DNA of 64,000 bases from Castanopsis chinensis (lineage: Eukaryota > Streptophyta > Magnoliopsida > Fagales > Fagaceae). The position numbers were made by a program, and so were the translations under genes. Below, piece after piece: positions 34,051-46,088 of the stretch. The DNA lies in the NCBI GenBank assembly GCA_032878915.1, contig JAVQMG010000126.1, positions 32,783,001 through 32,847,000 of the forward strand, in the 5' to 3' direction. Every line of letters begins with the position of its first letter. Positions within the stretch are counted from its first letter, which is position 1. The notes under the pieces were generated by a model that was not told where the DNA came from, made no database searches, and was given only the letters and a program-made list of their open reading frames with translations.

Positions 34051-37000
34051 TCATTGAACCAAAAGGGCGAAATTAGCCTGTACAAGATGATAGATGGTTG
34101 GAGGAACTTCTTCCATCCAAATTACACAGTCTACTAAATCTATAGCTAACCTAGCCAAACCATGTGCCACTTTGTTGCCCTCTCTCTTTATGTGAGAGTA
34201 GGACACTTCTGAGAACTTACCTGTTAAAGTACAAGCATCACTGATCAACAAACCATAAGTAGCTAGCCCCACTTCTTTTGATTTCAGAGCTTGTGTCACT
34301 ACCAGTGAGTCACCTTCCAATATAACTTTATCAAGGCCAATGTCAGCAGCTAACTCCAGAGCACGTGAAGCAGCCAGGGCCTCAATCTCTATTGTTTTGA
34401 AAGCTTGGTTCAACGGTTGGACCATTGACGCGATCACCAGGACGTCGCCATTTCGAATAACTACACCGATGCCCGACTTGTTTCTGTCAGAAAAAAGAGC
34501 TCTGTCATAGTTAATCTTGAAACCACTCTGAGTAGGGGGAGACCAAGGGGTTCTTTGCTGTGTCAGACAAGGATGAGTAGCTGGTTAGACTGATTTGAAC
34601 TCATGGAGCCTGTCCTTTGCAAACTGAGCTAGCTAGGCTGTGGAACAGCAAGGCTGCTAGGACCTCAATAGATTCCGTTGAGACCTAATGGACCATACAG
34701 ACATAGCAAACAGTTCAGGAGCTCTATCATTCTTTATAATCCAAGCCATTAGCTCACCAAAGCTTTGGAAGGAAATATGAGCCTGAAACCCCCCACAACT
34801 CTGTCTCTCCCCAAACCCCATCCAGCTCAGCACAACTCTAAACCGCATGTAGGATATCTTCCCTACCCCCTGAACACCTATCATAGGAAAGGTTAGAGAT
34901 AATTTTTCGACGGACTAAATTCCCTTTGGTAGGCAGGGAATTTTTGCAAGCCCTCCAAATCAGGTGTTTCACTTTATTTGGGGCTGCAAGAGACCAAACA
35001 ACCTTCCACAAACCTTTTTCATAATCTGGAGGTTCTTTCAACCAATTAAAGTCCATCTCTTCTCTCAAAAACCAATATCCCATTTTGCATGAATATTGCC
35101 CATTTGGAGACAAAGGCCAGAAAATAGAGTCAACAGCTTCAAACCGAGACAGAGGGATCTTTTTAATAAGCTCAGCCTCTTGAGGAATAAAGATACCATC
35201 AATCATCTCTTCATTCCAACTTCTAGTTTTTGAGTTAATCAAGCAGTCAACAGTAGCTTCTTCCATGGACTCCAAAACCGGGGATGTAATTCTAGTTGGA
35301 TGTTTAATTGGCAACCAATGGTGCTGCCAAATCCTAATGGATTTACCATTTCCAACTCTCCAGCACGCTCCCTCTTTGATGACATCCCTTCCTCTAAGAA
35401 TGCTTTTACAAGCATAAGAACCTGAGGCTGAATCTTGGGCATTTAAAATCGAGCAATGGGGAAAAAATTTAGCCTTGAACACCTTATAGAAAAGTGACTT
35501 CCTATTATTCATCAATCTCCAAGCTTGCTTCGCCAAGAGTGCATCATTAAAATGAATTAAATCTTTGAAGCCTAAACCACCAACTAGCTTAGATTTTGTG
35601 AGATCATCCCAACGCATCCAATGGACTTTTCTTCTATCTCCTTGTTGACCCCACCAAAACTTCTTAACCATAGCTTCAATCTCGTGACAAAGACCCAAGG
35701 GGAGCTTAAAACACCCCATAGCAAAGGTTGGAATGGCTTGGATTACTGCCTTGATTAGTACTTCCCGCCCAGCTTGTGACAAAAGCTTGCCTTCCCAACC
35801 TTGTAACTTCCTCCAAACCTATTCCTTAATGTAATTGAAACTAGCCTTCTTACCTCTTCCCACTAGTGACAGAAGCCCTAAGTAGCTCTAATAGAACCTG
35901 ATTTTTTGAACTCCTAAAAGACCTTTGATCATATCTTTTGTAGCTTGAGGGGTAGATTTACTAAAGAAAAGTGCAGTTTTTTCCTTGTTGATCTTTTGGC
36001 CTGATGATTGTTCATACACCCCAAGGAGCTTAAGAATATTGTTGCATTCCACAAATTTGGCTCTACAAAATAATAAGCTATCATCTGCAAAAAAGATGTG
36101 TTAGTCTTGGACCTCTTTTGTAAAGGGAGAAGCCCTTGATATCTCCTACTTTAGCTGCATCTTCAATCAAGCCATACAGCCCCTCAGTGCATAAGAGGAA
36201 GAGGAAGGGGGAGAAGGGATCACCTTGCCTAATCCCTCTTGATGGAGTAATAAGGCCTTGGGGTTCACCATTAACCAAAATCAAGTACGTAACAGATCTC
36301 ACACAAGCCATAATCAAAGAAATCCATTTTGCACAAAAACTCATTTTCAACATGAGAGTTTCTAAGTAAGTCCATTCGACTCTATCGTAGGCCTTACTCA
36401 TATCTAACTTGAGGGCCATAAAACCTGTTTTACCAAAGGTAAGATTTTCATGCAATGTAAAGTTTCAAAAGCCACTAAAATGTTATCTGTAACAAGTCGG
36501 TCTTTTGCAAAAGCTAATTGGTGCTTAGAAATAAGGTTAGGCAGAAACTTTTTCAGTCTATTTGCTAGGACTTTTGAAAAAATTTTGTACAAAATATTGC
36601 ACAAACTTATAAGCCGGAATTCAGTTACCAATTCAGGACTATCAACCTTGGAAACAAAAGTAATGAAGGTATGGTTAATAGGGAAGGGTAAAGTACCTAA
36701 GTTCAACCACATGAGGATAGAACTGGTTACATCCTTATCCACCAACGGCCAAAATTGTTGATAGAACAATGGAGGCATCCCGTCTGGGCCAGGGGCTTTT
36801 AATGGCGCCATTTGTTTCATAGCTTCCATAATTTCCCATTCATGAAAAACTCCCCCCCCCCTCCCCAAATCAACATTCATTTCTTCTTTTACAACCTTTG
36901 GAATTTTGTCTAGAACACCACAATAGCTAGTCAGACATGAGGAAGAGAAGAGCTCAGCGTACTAATTGATAAAGGCCTGGCCAATATCCTCTGATTGATT

Positions 37001-38155
37001 CAACCATTTCCCATCAGGGTCTCAAATACCAAGGATTGAATTTTTCCGGAGTCTCTTAGTGGCTTTACTGTGAAAGAATTTTGTGTTGCTATCTCCTTTA
37101 TTCAACCACAAAACTCTAGATCTTTGGCTCCACAATCTAGATTCTCTATCAATCAATACATTAATTTCGGCTTTTAATAGACGCACCTGAGAGTTATTCC
37201 CAGATCTCATTGCTTCCAATTCAGCAGCCGCTAATGACTTCTTCTTATCTACCAATGTTCTTCTCACATTTCCAAAGCAGTTATGATTCCACCAAGTTAA
37301 GTCTTGTTCACATTTCGCTACCTTCTTTAGAATTGCACTACTAGGGTCCGGACTTTCAATACTTGTCCAGGCAGCTTCAACAGTTTCCTTACACCCATCA
37401 TCAGAGAGCCACATTTCTTCGAATCTAAACACCTTCCTTTTCCCCAGAATCTCCAAGCCAGACAGGTTAATAAATAAGGTTAGGTGGTTAGAGGAGTGGT
37501 AGTGAAGGTGGTGAATTTTTGTACTTGGGAACATTAAGAACCAGTTATTTGTTGCCAAACCCCTATCCAGACGTTCCTATATAGATTGACCAGACTCAAA
37601 ATGTTTGCTCCACGTGTACTTTGGACCTACAAACCCCAAATCCATAAGCCCACACTCATCAATAACGTCTCTGAATAGTTGCATCTGATTAAAATTTCTT
37701 AATGCTCCACCCATTTTTTCTTCTTGTCTAGTAATTTCATTGTAATCACCGGCACACATCCAAGGGCTATTCTGATTCCTATACAGACTTCTGACTTTAG
37801 CCCACAATTCATTCCTTTTTGAAGCATCAGGTTCCCCATAAAATCCTGTAAACCTCCACTCGTCTCTACCATTTTTATTAATAACAGCATTAATGTAGTA
37901 TATGTGGGAGTCTACTACCTTCAAATTTACTGAATTTTTCAAAAAAAGAACCAGACCACCCCCTCTGGAAATTCTTGGAACCACCCAATTCTGATAAAAA
38001 TTAATGTAACTAAGTGTACAGTCAAGCCTTGCTTCATCTGCCCATGTCTCGGCTATAAACACGACAGATGGATCTTTTACCCATATTATGCTTACAAGCT
38101 CTTTCTCTGTACGTAGGTTCACAAGCCCACAACAGTTCCACACTAGGAGATTCAT
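34051..38155 (-). pseudogene. LINE ORF2: endonuclease, reverse transcriptase, RNase H
   Basis: From 38155 down: AP-type endonuclease (NLLVWNCCGL start, IAETWADE, CAGDYNE). A TAG in place of Trp follows at about 37575. The linker to 37022 ends in a TGA. RT has APGPDGMPPLFYQQFW, LDMSKAYDRVEW and GIRQGDPFSP, with frameshifts near 36420 and just before the FADD box near 36090. Then the thumb and zf-RVT-like region (34838-35782), and a C-terminal RNase H (34051-34437; VILEGDSLVV, HIKREGNKVAHGLA). At least five lesions make it non-functional. Confidence 0.85.
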
Positions 38156-38358
38156 TGCCTCTAGCGGAGCTGGTGACCAGCATCTGCCAATATCTTTTTT
38201 TGAGGAACCTCTCCCTTTGAAACCTAACGTCTCTTACCTGGTAACTCTGAGAGAACTCTACTATCATCCTGATTTCTTTTACCTAACCCAGAAATAAGTA
38301 CCTCCTCAGATTGAGAAGGGCTTGTACCTACATTCCTCACAAGCAGTGTCCACTTACC

Positions 38359-39640
38359 CTAGAGAGGTGAATGGGTAGAGGCAGGTAAGGTATTGATAAT
38401 GTCACAAAGAACCTGAGGATCTAAATTCTCCTTATGATTTAATGTAGTTGTTTCAACGGGGAACACTGAATTTTGGATGCCCTTAAGGCTTTGGGGGCAG
38501 CTGTAATCCGAACGGGAAGCTGCCTCCTGTATGGAAACATCCTCCTTCACACTATTTGTTGTATCAAATTTCCTAATACCCTTGTCAATATCAGCTAATT
38601 TGGATAGGAAAACAGAATCATTATAAGTCAACCCTGAGGAATTTGTGGAAGGCAAAACTGAGGAAGAGTTGTTTCCAACACTCGGTTCCCTTACAATCTC
38701 AACTTTACCTAATGTAGTGACTGACTCTAAATGTGAAATAGAAATGGAGTTAGTAATGTTACCTCCCAAATTTGTTACCAAAATAGGCTGTAGCACCTCT
38801 AAGCTCCCCTTAGACCTGTTATCCTCCCTTGCACTTGATGTCGCTGACTCCCCGTTTCCCTCATCTGAGGTCTCCTCTTCAAACCACCTCGGGGCATAAA
38901 ACACATTCCTACTCCCTCTCTGGTAAGGAGCAGCTCTTAGAAACGAACCATATTGTTGTTTATCAATTGACAGTGTTCCCTTACTTCGAATCCACGATTT
39001 GCATTGTTTATCATCGTGGTCTAGGCGTCCACACCAGTAACACATGTTAGGAAGCCTCTCGTATTGAAAGTGAACCCAAGATTTTTCACCATTCTCAAGT
39101 GTAATTCTCCTCCCCCTACACAGAGGGAGAGATAAATCAATATTCACTCGGACCCGGAAGAACTTCCCACCATCATCCTCTGTGGACTCAGGGGACCTAC
39201 GAACCTCCCCCACAGTGTCACACAAACTTTCCACTACCTTTCTTAACATAAAATTGAAAGGAATATCGTGCACTTGAACCCAGAACCAAGCTTTGTCAAA
39301 GATCAGATTTTTTATCTGTGATCCTTCCTCATATCTTCTCAAGACCACAAGGTGTTTGTCGAAAGTCCAAGGTTGATTTTGAAGGATCCTTTCCACATCT
39401 TGGACATTATCAAACTCAAATAGAACTATATGTTTGCCAAGATTGCGAATCTTGAAACCTTTTGGAGACCTCCATAACTACTTGAAGGTGCGCACCACAG
39501 CCTCCATTACCAGGAACTGGGAGGTGAGAAACTTTGCCGCTACAACAAAAGTTTTGGACTTTTGGGTACTTGGAAGAGCAAAGCCAGCATTTTCCTTCTC
39601 AGAAAGCAAGAACTTGCTCCAATCTTTAGTTAAATTTTCC
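38359..39640 (-). pseudogene. LINE ORF1: gag-like DUF4283 with zinc knuckle
   Basis: The N-terminal part (from about 39640) and the main frame (38359-39396) belong together but are separated by a TAG at 39478-39480, where a Gln codon is likely (FK*LWRSPKGF). The main part has a DUF4283-like region and a CCHC-type knuckle CYWCGRLDHDDKQC, then a low-complexity Ser/Thr-rich tail. ORF1 proteins of this class bind LINE RNA. Confidence 0.75.
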
Positions 39641-39944
39641 ACAAGGGAGTAATTGCTTAAATAGATGTTCGGTGAGAAGGAAGAAACCAAGATTAGATGA
39701 AAAAGGAAAAAGACAAAGGTGTTTCCCCAACCCCACAAAGCAGAGAAAACCACTAGACTCGAGATACCCCTTTGGAGGCCCGAGCGGAATAGATAGAACA
39801 GAGCACGCAAACAAACAAGAAACACAAATCACCTTCACAGAAGGGACAAGAACTTCAACTGCCTAAAGAAAAGGGAAAACCCCTAACCTCATGACGGCAG
39901 AGAGACTTTTTTTTTCTTTGATAGGGAAAGATTCAAATCGTCTA

Positions 39945-40496
39945 TTATGCTGAATTTGATACCTATATATACAACCGAATATTCATTCACTAGAGAGAGT
40001 AGAAACACACTATCACACACACCACAAATGCCACGTTTTTGCCACGGCAAAACTATGCCTAATCACTTCCACTTAAAATCCTGAACAAGATAAATTCTCC
40101 ACGTGTCACCATACAATACCTCCAATTCACTTGTGTCAAAATGAAAACTGTTACAAATATCCTAATAATTTTCACAACTTTACGACTGTTACAATTCATC
40201 GCTTGTCAAATTATGAGTGGTAGAACTACACTTTACAGCCTGCGTACTTATCACAATTAGCGTGTCTACGTATCACATTCAGCGCGTCTACTTATTACAC
40301 TCCCAGTACTTTCCTTAGCGTAGTGTATAAGTCCTAACGTCTATATATACATGTCCCGCTCTCACTCTTCTTAGTTCTTACACCTTCAACACAAACTCAA
40401 ACACCAACCTCTGCTTACATATATCTACTGCTACTACTTCAATATACAAGCTAACTGAACTCAAAGTTCAGAGAAACAAAGAGTTTTAAGAAATAT
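39945..40496 (+). promoter_or_regulatory. promoter of CBF copy 4, bounded by a LINE
   Basis: About 550 bp remain contiguous with the gene. It has a G-box CACGTG at 40100-40105, one GCGCGT box at 40282-40287 (the upstream one reads GCGTGT at 40260-40265) and a TATA run at 40342-40349. The (TA)n tract of the sister promoters is missing. The distal promoter lies 5.9 kb away beyond the LINE. Confidence 0.6.
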
Positions 40497-41123
40497 ATGG
40501 ACATTGCTTGCATGGTGAACTTGTCATACGGTGAGGTCATGTTGGCTTCAAAGAATCCTAAGAAACGAGATGGGAGAAAGAAGTTCAAGGAAACAAGACA
40601 CCCAGTGTACCGTGGAGTGAGGAGGAAGAACTCAAGAAAATGGGTATGTGAAGTGCGTGAGCCAAATAAAAAGTCGAGGATTTGGCTTGGGACTTTTCCC
40701 ACTGTAGAAATGGCGGCTCGTGCACATGATGTGGCGGCAATTGCGCTCCGAGGCCGTAACGCATGCCTCAATTTTGCCGACTCGGTATGGAGGCTTCCGG
40801 TTCCGGCGTCAGCAGCAGCAAAGGATATCCAGCGTGCAGCATTAAAGGCTGCTGAGGCATTTCGGCCAGCAGAGTTGGACGATGTTTCTGGGGATGACTT
40901 GACGCGGAGGTTAGAAATTGCAGCTGTAGCAGTGACAGTGGCTGCGGAGGCAGAGATAGAGCCGGAAAGTGTGTCTTTTATTGATGAGGAGGCGGTTTTC
41001 GACATACCTGGTTTGCTGAGAAATATGGCAGAGGGGATGTTGTTGTCTCCACCACCTCATTGGTATGGTGGAGATAACATGGAAACTGACAGTGAGGTTT
41101 CATTGTGGAGTTATTCAATTTGA
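40497..41123 (+). CDS. DREB1: CBF/DREB1 transcription factor, AP2/ERF family (208 aa)
   Basis: Intronless and the most diverged copy. Its N-terminus is MDIACMVNLSYGEVM. The PKKRDGRKKF..ETRHP signature and AP2 domain (37-94) are intact. The second signature is DSVWR, with the Trp that the other full-length copies have lost. It lacks the seven-residue near-duplication in the acidic region, which explains its shorter length. LWSYSI ends the protein (203-208). Likely a CRT/DRE-binding activator as for the others. It may be the best preserved functional gene in the array, and it is not followed by the hAT-like element. Confidence 0.93.
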   Translation: MDIACMVNLSYGEVMLASKNPKKRDGRKKFKETRHPVYRGVRRKNSRKWVCEVREPNKKSRIWLGTFPTVEMAARAHDVAAIALRGRNACLNFADSVWRLPVPASAAAKDIQRAALKAAEAFRPAELDDVSGDDLTRRLEIAAVAVTVAAEAEIEPESVSFIDEEAVFDIPGLLRNMAEGMLLSPPPHWYGGDNMETDSEVSLWSYSI

Positions 41124-41954
41124 TTGTTATTAGTAATATTATAGCTTAATGCTGCAGTGTGATGTGAGATAGCGATGTCATACTGTACAAAAGAATTTGT
41201 TGTAGCATGAAAATAAATGAAATCTCCTATTTGAGATAAAGTGTGAGCACATTACCACAAAATAAAATGGTCTGAAGAAGAAGAAGAAGACGTGGAGAGG
41301 TAGTGAACGAAGCTCAAGTGCTGCCATCTGAAGCTCTCATCTTGGTTCTTCAAATCAAGCGTCTCTGCTCTGGAACTTTCAAACAGGGAAAGTTTGATGA
41401 CTGAGTGCTCTGGAAATCAAAAAGCATTGCATTGGAATGCGATAGTCGAAAAGGCAATGCCAGCATGTGGATAAGTGGTGGGAATAGGGAATGCAGCTTC
41501 TTGGATGCTTCCTTGTTTATAAATACGATAGCCAACAGATTTCTTAATTTATAATAAAACCCCCAAATTTGAATCTTTTGTTCTCACTAACCAATCTAAT
41601 CACTTTATTATGATTTTATTTACAAAAACACTCTATTAAATCCAAAGATTTATAGTTTCTAAAAAAATCAACAATTTTTAAAATTTAGTTTAATAGCCTA
41701 ATGTAATATATATGTAATGGTAATCCAAAAACTATATATCGAAATAAGTTGGAATCAAAATATTTTATTTTAGTAGATTAACTGAAACGGACTTCAAACC
41801 GGTATTTATATCATTAACTAAACATACGCGACTTTCTTTATTTAGTGAAGGGTGCAGAATGCCATTGTTATAGCTCCACACTTTTGCAGTGAGGAAAACT
41901 GAAAACCACTTTACCATAAAGTGGGATGAAGCTGGGCATTCAAGTTATCTCAAA
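41124..41954 (+). other. 3' flank of CBF copy 4
   Basis: First 400 bp similar to the other CBF 3' flanks, with AATAAA near 41211. The rest is diverged, AT-rich sequence with no gene. Confidence 0.6.
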
Positions 41955-41962
41955 CTTTTAGG

Positions 41963-42135
41963 CATGGTTTTAAAACCAGATCGGACTGGCTAGTCCAACC
42001 GGTTGAACCGAAAATTGGTCACTAGTTCCGTCAGGAAAAAACCCTAAAAACCGGTTAATAATTAGTTAAAACTAGGTGAAACCGGGAACTTGAGACAAAT
42101 CCAATTCTGCTCCTGATTCGATATTTAAAACCATG
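41963..42135. mobile_element. hAT-type MITE (CATGGTTTTAAAACC ends)
   Basis: 173 bp. Ends CATGGTTTTAAA and TTTAAAACCATG, flanked on both sides by the 8-bp word CTTTTAGG (41955-41962 and 42136-42143). The interior has several CCGGTT words, a widespread plant repeat type. Only its right end survives at about 1906-1915. Confidence 0.75.
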
Positions 42136-43832
42136 CTTTTAGGTTGCGTTTGAAAGGATTTAGATTTAGATTTTAAATTAATAGATTTGAAATGCCTTGA
42201 TTTCAAATCTATTACTTTTAGGAGTTACCAAGTTAGTTCAAATTCAAGCATTTTAAAGGTTTAAAATACTTGGTAGATTTTTCAAATCCAAATCCAAATC
42301 CTTGACATTTTTTAAACTATTCAAACAAGATATTTGAATTTTAATCACTCAAATCCAAATTCTAATACCCAAATCATGTCATCAAAACGCACAATTATTT
42401 TCATTAATATTAATATTATTAAACAATCATAACCAACTATTTGATTCAATATCGTCCTTTCTAATTAATCATAAATTCTAAAAATTCTATCGAGGAAAAA
42501 CAAGCTTAATAATATTGTGCTTAATTTAGCAACTTCCCCCCCCCCCCCCCTCCCCCCAAAAAAGCTTAATTTAGCATTTAGAATAGTTGCTTATTAGGAA
42601 GAGAACTTTTATTTTCCATGCTTATTGTTTTTGATTAAGTGAGGTGTTATAGCCTATAGGGAAACTGTTTGGGTGGGGGGAGGGGGTGGAGTACTGCTAG
42701 GGAAAATCATATTTTTTGGCAAATGCCATGAAGGTACAATCAAGTATGACTAGTGTTGAATTGAAGGAGCCCAAGAAAAATGCTGCAGTTATAGTGTATG
42801 GAGATGGAGAAAGCCATATTATACAAAGGAATTATATTCCATTTTCCAAAATGTATAAATACTGGATATTTTTGCAAACTAAGTTTGAACTTTGGGGCAT
42901 TTACATAAATCTAAGAAAGGAAGTTACTCAAATGTTTTATTATTATTATTTTTAAATCTTTGTTCCAAATTTCTGAGAAAGAAAAGGGGGAAAAAAAAAA
43001 ACCAAACATTTTTGTCATGCATACAATTTCAGCTAAAAAGGGAAGTCATCGAGCAAAAGAAGGCCACAAAGCACCCAATTCGCAGAGAGAGAGAGAGAGG
43101 GAAAAAAGTTATAGATTCTTGTTGTAATAAATGGAAAGAGAAGAGGTGTATCAATAATCAGAAATCTGGCTAGACAAAAACCTAAAAGGATAAAGTAAAA
43201 AGAAAAAGTTCAAGTATGGAGTTTGTAATCTCTGTTGTTTCATTCAACATCATTCTTCCTGACTAATAAAGATTTTATAAACAAAACATTAAAAATAATG
43301 ACCCATGTAATATGGTAACAAGGCTATAGTATGAAATGTTCAAGAATACCAAATAATGATACGGTTAATTGTGTTTGTTGGCTTGAGCTTCAATATGTTG
43401 GCTAGCTTCCAACATTCTCCTGCTAGATGTGTTCAGGAACCTATCATGTTGCCTGAAAAATAAAAAACTTTGACCCTTCAACAACCTGCAACATACAATG
43501 CTGTGTATAAGAATAAAAATATTGAAAAAATATCTGAGAATCGAATAAGAAAAATTGATGCTAATATGATCTTGCTGTGCCTGGCAAGAAAAGGTTCTCA
43601 AAGTCACCATTAAGCCATTTCATTTTCAAGATATTGCCCTTATATTCTACGGGAACTTAGTGGTTATGTGAGTTTTCAAGGTTTAAATTTTTTTCAGTGA
43701 TGATCATTTTTATCTTTTTATATGTGTGATGATGTATCATACCATCATACAAAATTTCCTGTGCATCACTCAAGTTTGTGACAATCCCTAGAAAATTGAG
43801 AACAAAGCACATTATATGATAAAATCGATAGA

Positions 43833-44241
43833 AAAAAGTTTGGCAACAAACTTAATTATGTAGAGTCTGTAGACTAAGGCTACAACTCTAATTAATATTT
43901 TCTTTATTAGATGTGAATTTTGACAAATTTATCAGCGGATTATATTTTTTTTTTATTTTATCCTTTATTTTTGCAAAATTTTAACAAAATCAAAGATCAA
44001 AAGCTACGTTTATAAATCAAATGTTTCAATTTCGAGTTTTTGTAGTTTAAAATTATACATAAAAAATAAGTTTATGAATCAAATAGTAAATAACATCAAA
44101 TTGGCATGAAATTTGACATGTTTTAAAAATATAAAGAACATGCAATTCTACCGTTAAATTTTCAAATTATATAGCTATATTAATTTGTTTAATGAGAATT
44201 GTAATCTTAAGTTACGATAAAGTTTGTAAATAAATTTTATC
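43833..44241. mobile_element. MITE, array family A (copy 4)
   Basis: Same position in the U-block as 3604-4012. The ends match that copy with a few substitutions. Confidence 0.55.
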
Positions 44242-44481
44242 CAAATCAATAATCTATTAAATTCAAAACACAATCAAAATCAAAATTAACTTCTAATTGT
44301 GGTTTTATTTGCTCTAAGAGTCCATTTTAATTTTCTTAATTTTAGTGTCAAATGACCTATTTATAATACTTAATGTGAAAATTGAGATGACAATTCATTA
44401 TTACTATTATTAAATGTGTCCACACATAAACACAAGTTACAACTTAATTGAAAAAAGAAAAAACAGGAATATAAAATCAAA

Positions 44482-44667
44482 GGAGAAATCCTAACGAATG
44501 CCCTCAGGGTATTGGTTAACAATCTATTTGAGGAAAGTTTTTATGGGAAAATGAAATAAAGCAATTAATATTTTGACAGTTTTTTTCATTTCCCATAAAA
44601 GTGGTGTAAAAACTTTCTTAAAATAGATTGTTAACCAGTGCCCTAAGGGCATTCGTTAGTATGACCC
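44482..44667. mobile_element. palindromic Mutator-type MITE upstream of CBF copy 5
   Basis: 186 bp flanked by identical 9-bp copies of AAAATCAAA (44473-44481 and 44668-44676). The arms are nearly perfect inverse copies over about 60 bp (CTAACGAATGCCCT at left, inverse at right). The empty site is at 4168-4180 and about 6566-6576. It lies 774 bp before the CBF ATG. Confidence 0.85.
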
Positions 44668-44951
44668 AAAATCAAATAGTGCAGCTAATTAGACATTAAA
44701 AATAATAGTAGGTTGCAAAATAAAGTAAAAGTGTAAACCAGGCAAGTATTGGTACAAAAGGTTGCGATAATGTCTTGACCATGTTATGCTGAATTTGATA
44801 CCTATATACTATATAGTATTTTCAACCAAATATTCCATTCACTATAGAGAGTAGAAACACACTCTCAGCCGCACAACACATACTACGTTTTTGTCACGGC
44901 AAAACTATGCCCAAGCACTTTTACTCAAAATCCTGAACAGGACAAATTTCC

Positions 44952-45290
44952 CACCTGTCACCATACAATACCCCCAATTCACTTGGCTCAGAAAGAAAAC
45001 CAACTGTTACAAATATCCTATTAAAAAGAAGCGTTAACGCCACAAAAATTTACTGTTATAATTATTCACTTGTCAAGTTACGAGTGGTGGCTTGTATCTA
45101 TCAATTTTTCTCTATCCTTCAAAACCTGTACCGTGACACTGCTGACAAATATCTTCCATTCCAGATAACTTCAAAGCCTGGCAACTTACCACAATAAGCG
45201 CGTTGACGTATCACTATAAGCGTGTCGACTTATCACACTCCTAGTTCTTTCCTTAGCGTTTTGTACAAGTCCTAACGGCTATTATATGTC
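44952..45290 (+). promoter_or_regulatory. degenerate promoter of CBF copy 5
   Basis: The G-box is changed to CACCTG (44952-44957). One GCGCGT box remains at 45198-45203 and the second reads GCGTGT at 45220-45225. The TATA run is altered to GGCTATTATATG (45277-45288). The (TA)n tract is replaced by other sequence. Confidence 0.6.
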
Positions 45291-45440
45291 CAACTCTCAT
45301 TCTTCTTAGTTCTTACTCCCTTCAACAAACACAATCACAAACACAAACACCACCCTTTGCTTACATATATCTACTGCTACTACTTCAATATACAAGCTAA
45401 CTAAACTCAAAGTACTGAGAAACAAGGAGTTTTAAGACAT

Positions 45441-46088
45441 ATGGACAATGCTCTTATGGTGAACTTGTCATGTAAGGACGTCATGTTGGCTTCGAAGAAT
45501 CCTAAAAAACGAGATGGGAGAAAGAAGTTCAAGGAAACAAGGCACCCAGTGTACCGTGGAGTAAGAAGGAAGAACTCAAAAAAATGGGTTTGTGAAGTCC
45601 GTGAGCCAAATAAGAAGTCAAGGATTTGGCTTGGGACTTTCCCCACTGCAGAAATGGCGGCGCGTGCACATGATGTGGCAGCAATTGCGCTCCGCGGCCG
45701 GTACGCCTGTCTCAATTTTGCTGACTCGGTGTGTAGGCTCCCGGTTCCAGCATCGGCAGCAGCAAAGGATATTCAGCGGGCTGCATTAGAGGCGGCTGAG
45801 GCATTTCGGCCAACAGAGTCGGACGGTGTTTCTGAGGATGACTTGAAGCGGAGGTTAGAAAATGCAGCTGCAGCAGTGACAGTGGCCGAATCAGCAGTGA
45901 CAGTGGCTGCGGAGGCAGAGATAGAGCCGGAAAGTGTAGTTTTTATGGATGAGGAGGCGATTTTTAACATGCCGTGGTTGTTGAGAAATATGGCAGAGGG
46001 GATGTTGTTGCCTCCACCGCCTCATTGGTGTGGTGGAGATAACATGGAAACTGACAGTGAGGTTTCATTGTGGAGTTATTCAATTTGA
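45441..46088 (+). CDS. DREB1: CBF/DREB1 transcription factor, AP2/ERF family (215 aa)
   Basis: Intronless. N-terminus MDNALMVNLSCKDVM, basic signature at 21-36, AP2 domain at 37-94 with RKNSKKWVCEVREP, DSVCR in place of DSAWR, and a C-terminal LWSYSI. It shares FPTAEM with typical CBFs where copies 1-3 have FPTPEM and copy 4 FPTVEM. It carries the AVTV duplication. Predicted to activate stress genes through CRT/DRE sites. Its promoter has lost several motifs, so expression may be reduced or changed. The start was chosen to match the paralogues. Confidence 0.93.
   Translation: MDNALMVNLSCKDVMLASKNPKKRDGRKKFKETRHPVYRGVRRKNSKKWVCEVREPNKKSRIWLGTFPTAEMAARAHDVAAIALRGRYACLNFADSVCRLPVPASAAAKDIQRAALEAAEAFRPTESDGVSEDDLKRRLENAAAAVTVAESAVTVAAEAEIEPESVVFMDEEAIFNMPWLLRNMAEGMLLPPPPHWCGGDNMETDSEVSLWSYSI

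Larger units (their letters stand above)
34015..39944 (-). mobile_element. plant L1-type LINE, nearly full length, inactive
   Basis: 5.93 kb on the minus strand between 13-bp copies of TTATGCTGAATTT (34002-34014 and 39945-39957). The 3' poly(A) shows as a T run at 34015-34027. ORF1 (gag-like) and ORF2 (endonuclease, RT, zf-RVT, RNase H) are in the expected order but broken by several stops and frameshifts. It is inserted in the CBF promoter block; the empty site is at about 4305-4318 and 6705-6718. Confidence 0.9.
42136..45440 (+). repeat. U-block copy upstream of CBF copy 5
   Basis: Near-identical to 1916-4996, plus an extra MITE at 44482-44667 and without the 90-bp loss after the family A MITE. 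An open frame of 79 codons at 42716-42955 is closed by a TAG in the sister block, so it is not a convincing gene. It includes the proximal promoter described separately. Confidence 0.75.

Noticed and set aside
42716..42955. 79-codon frame in the U-block
   Set aside because: The sister block has a TAG at the matching place and the reading ends in a low-complexity Tyr run.
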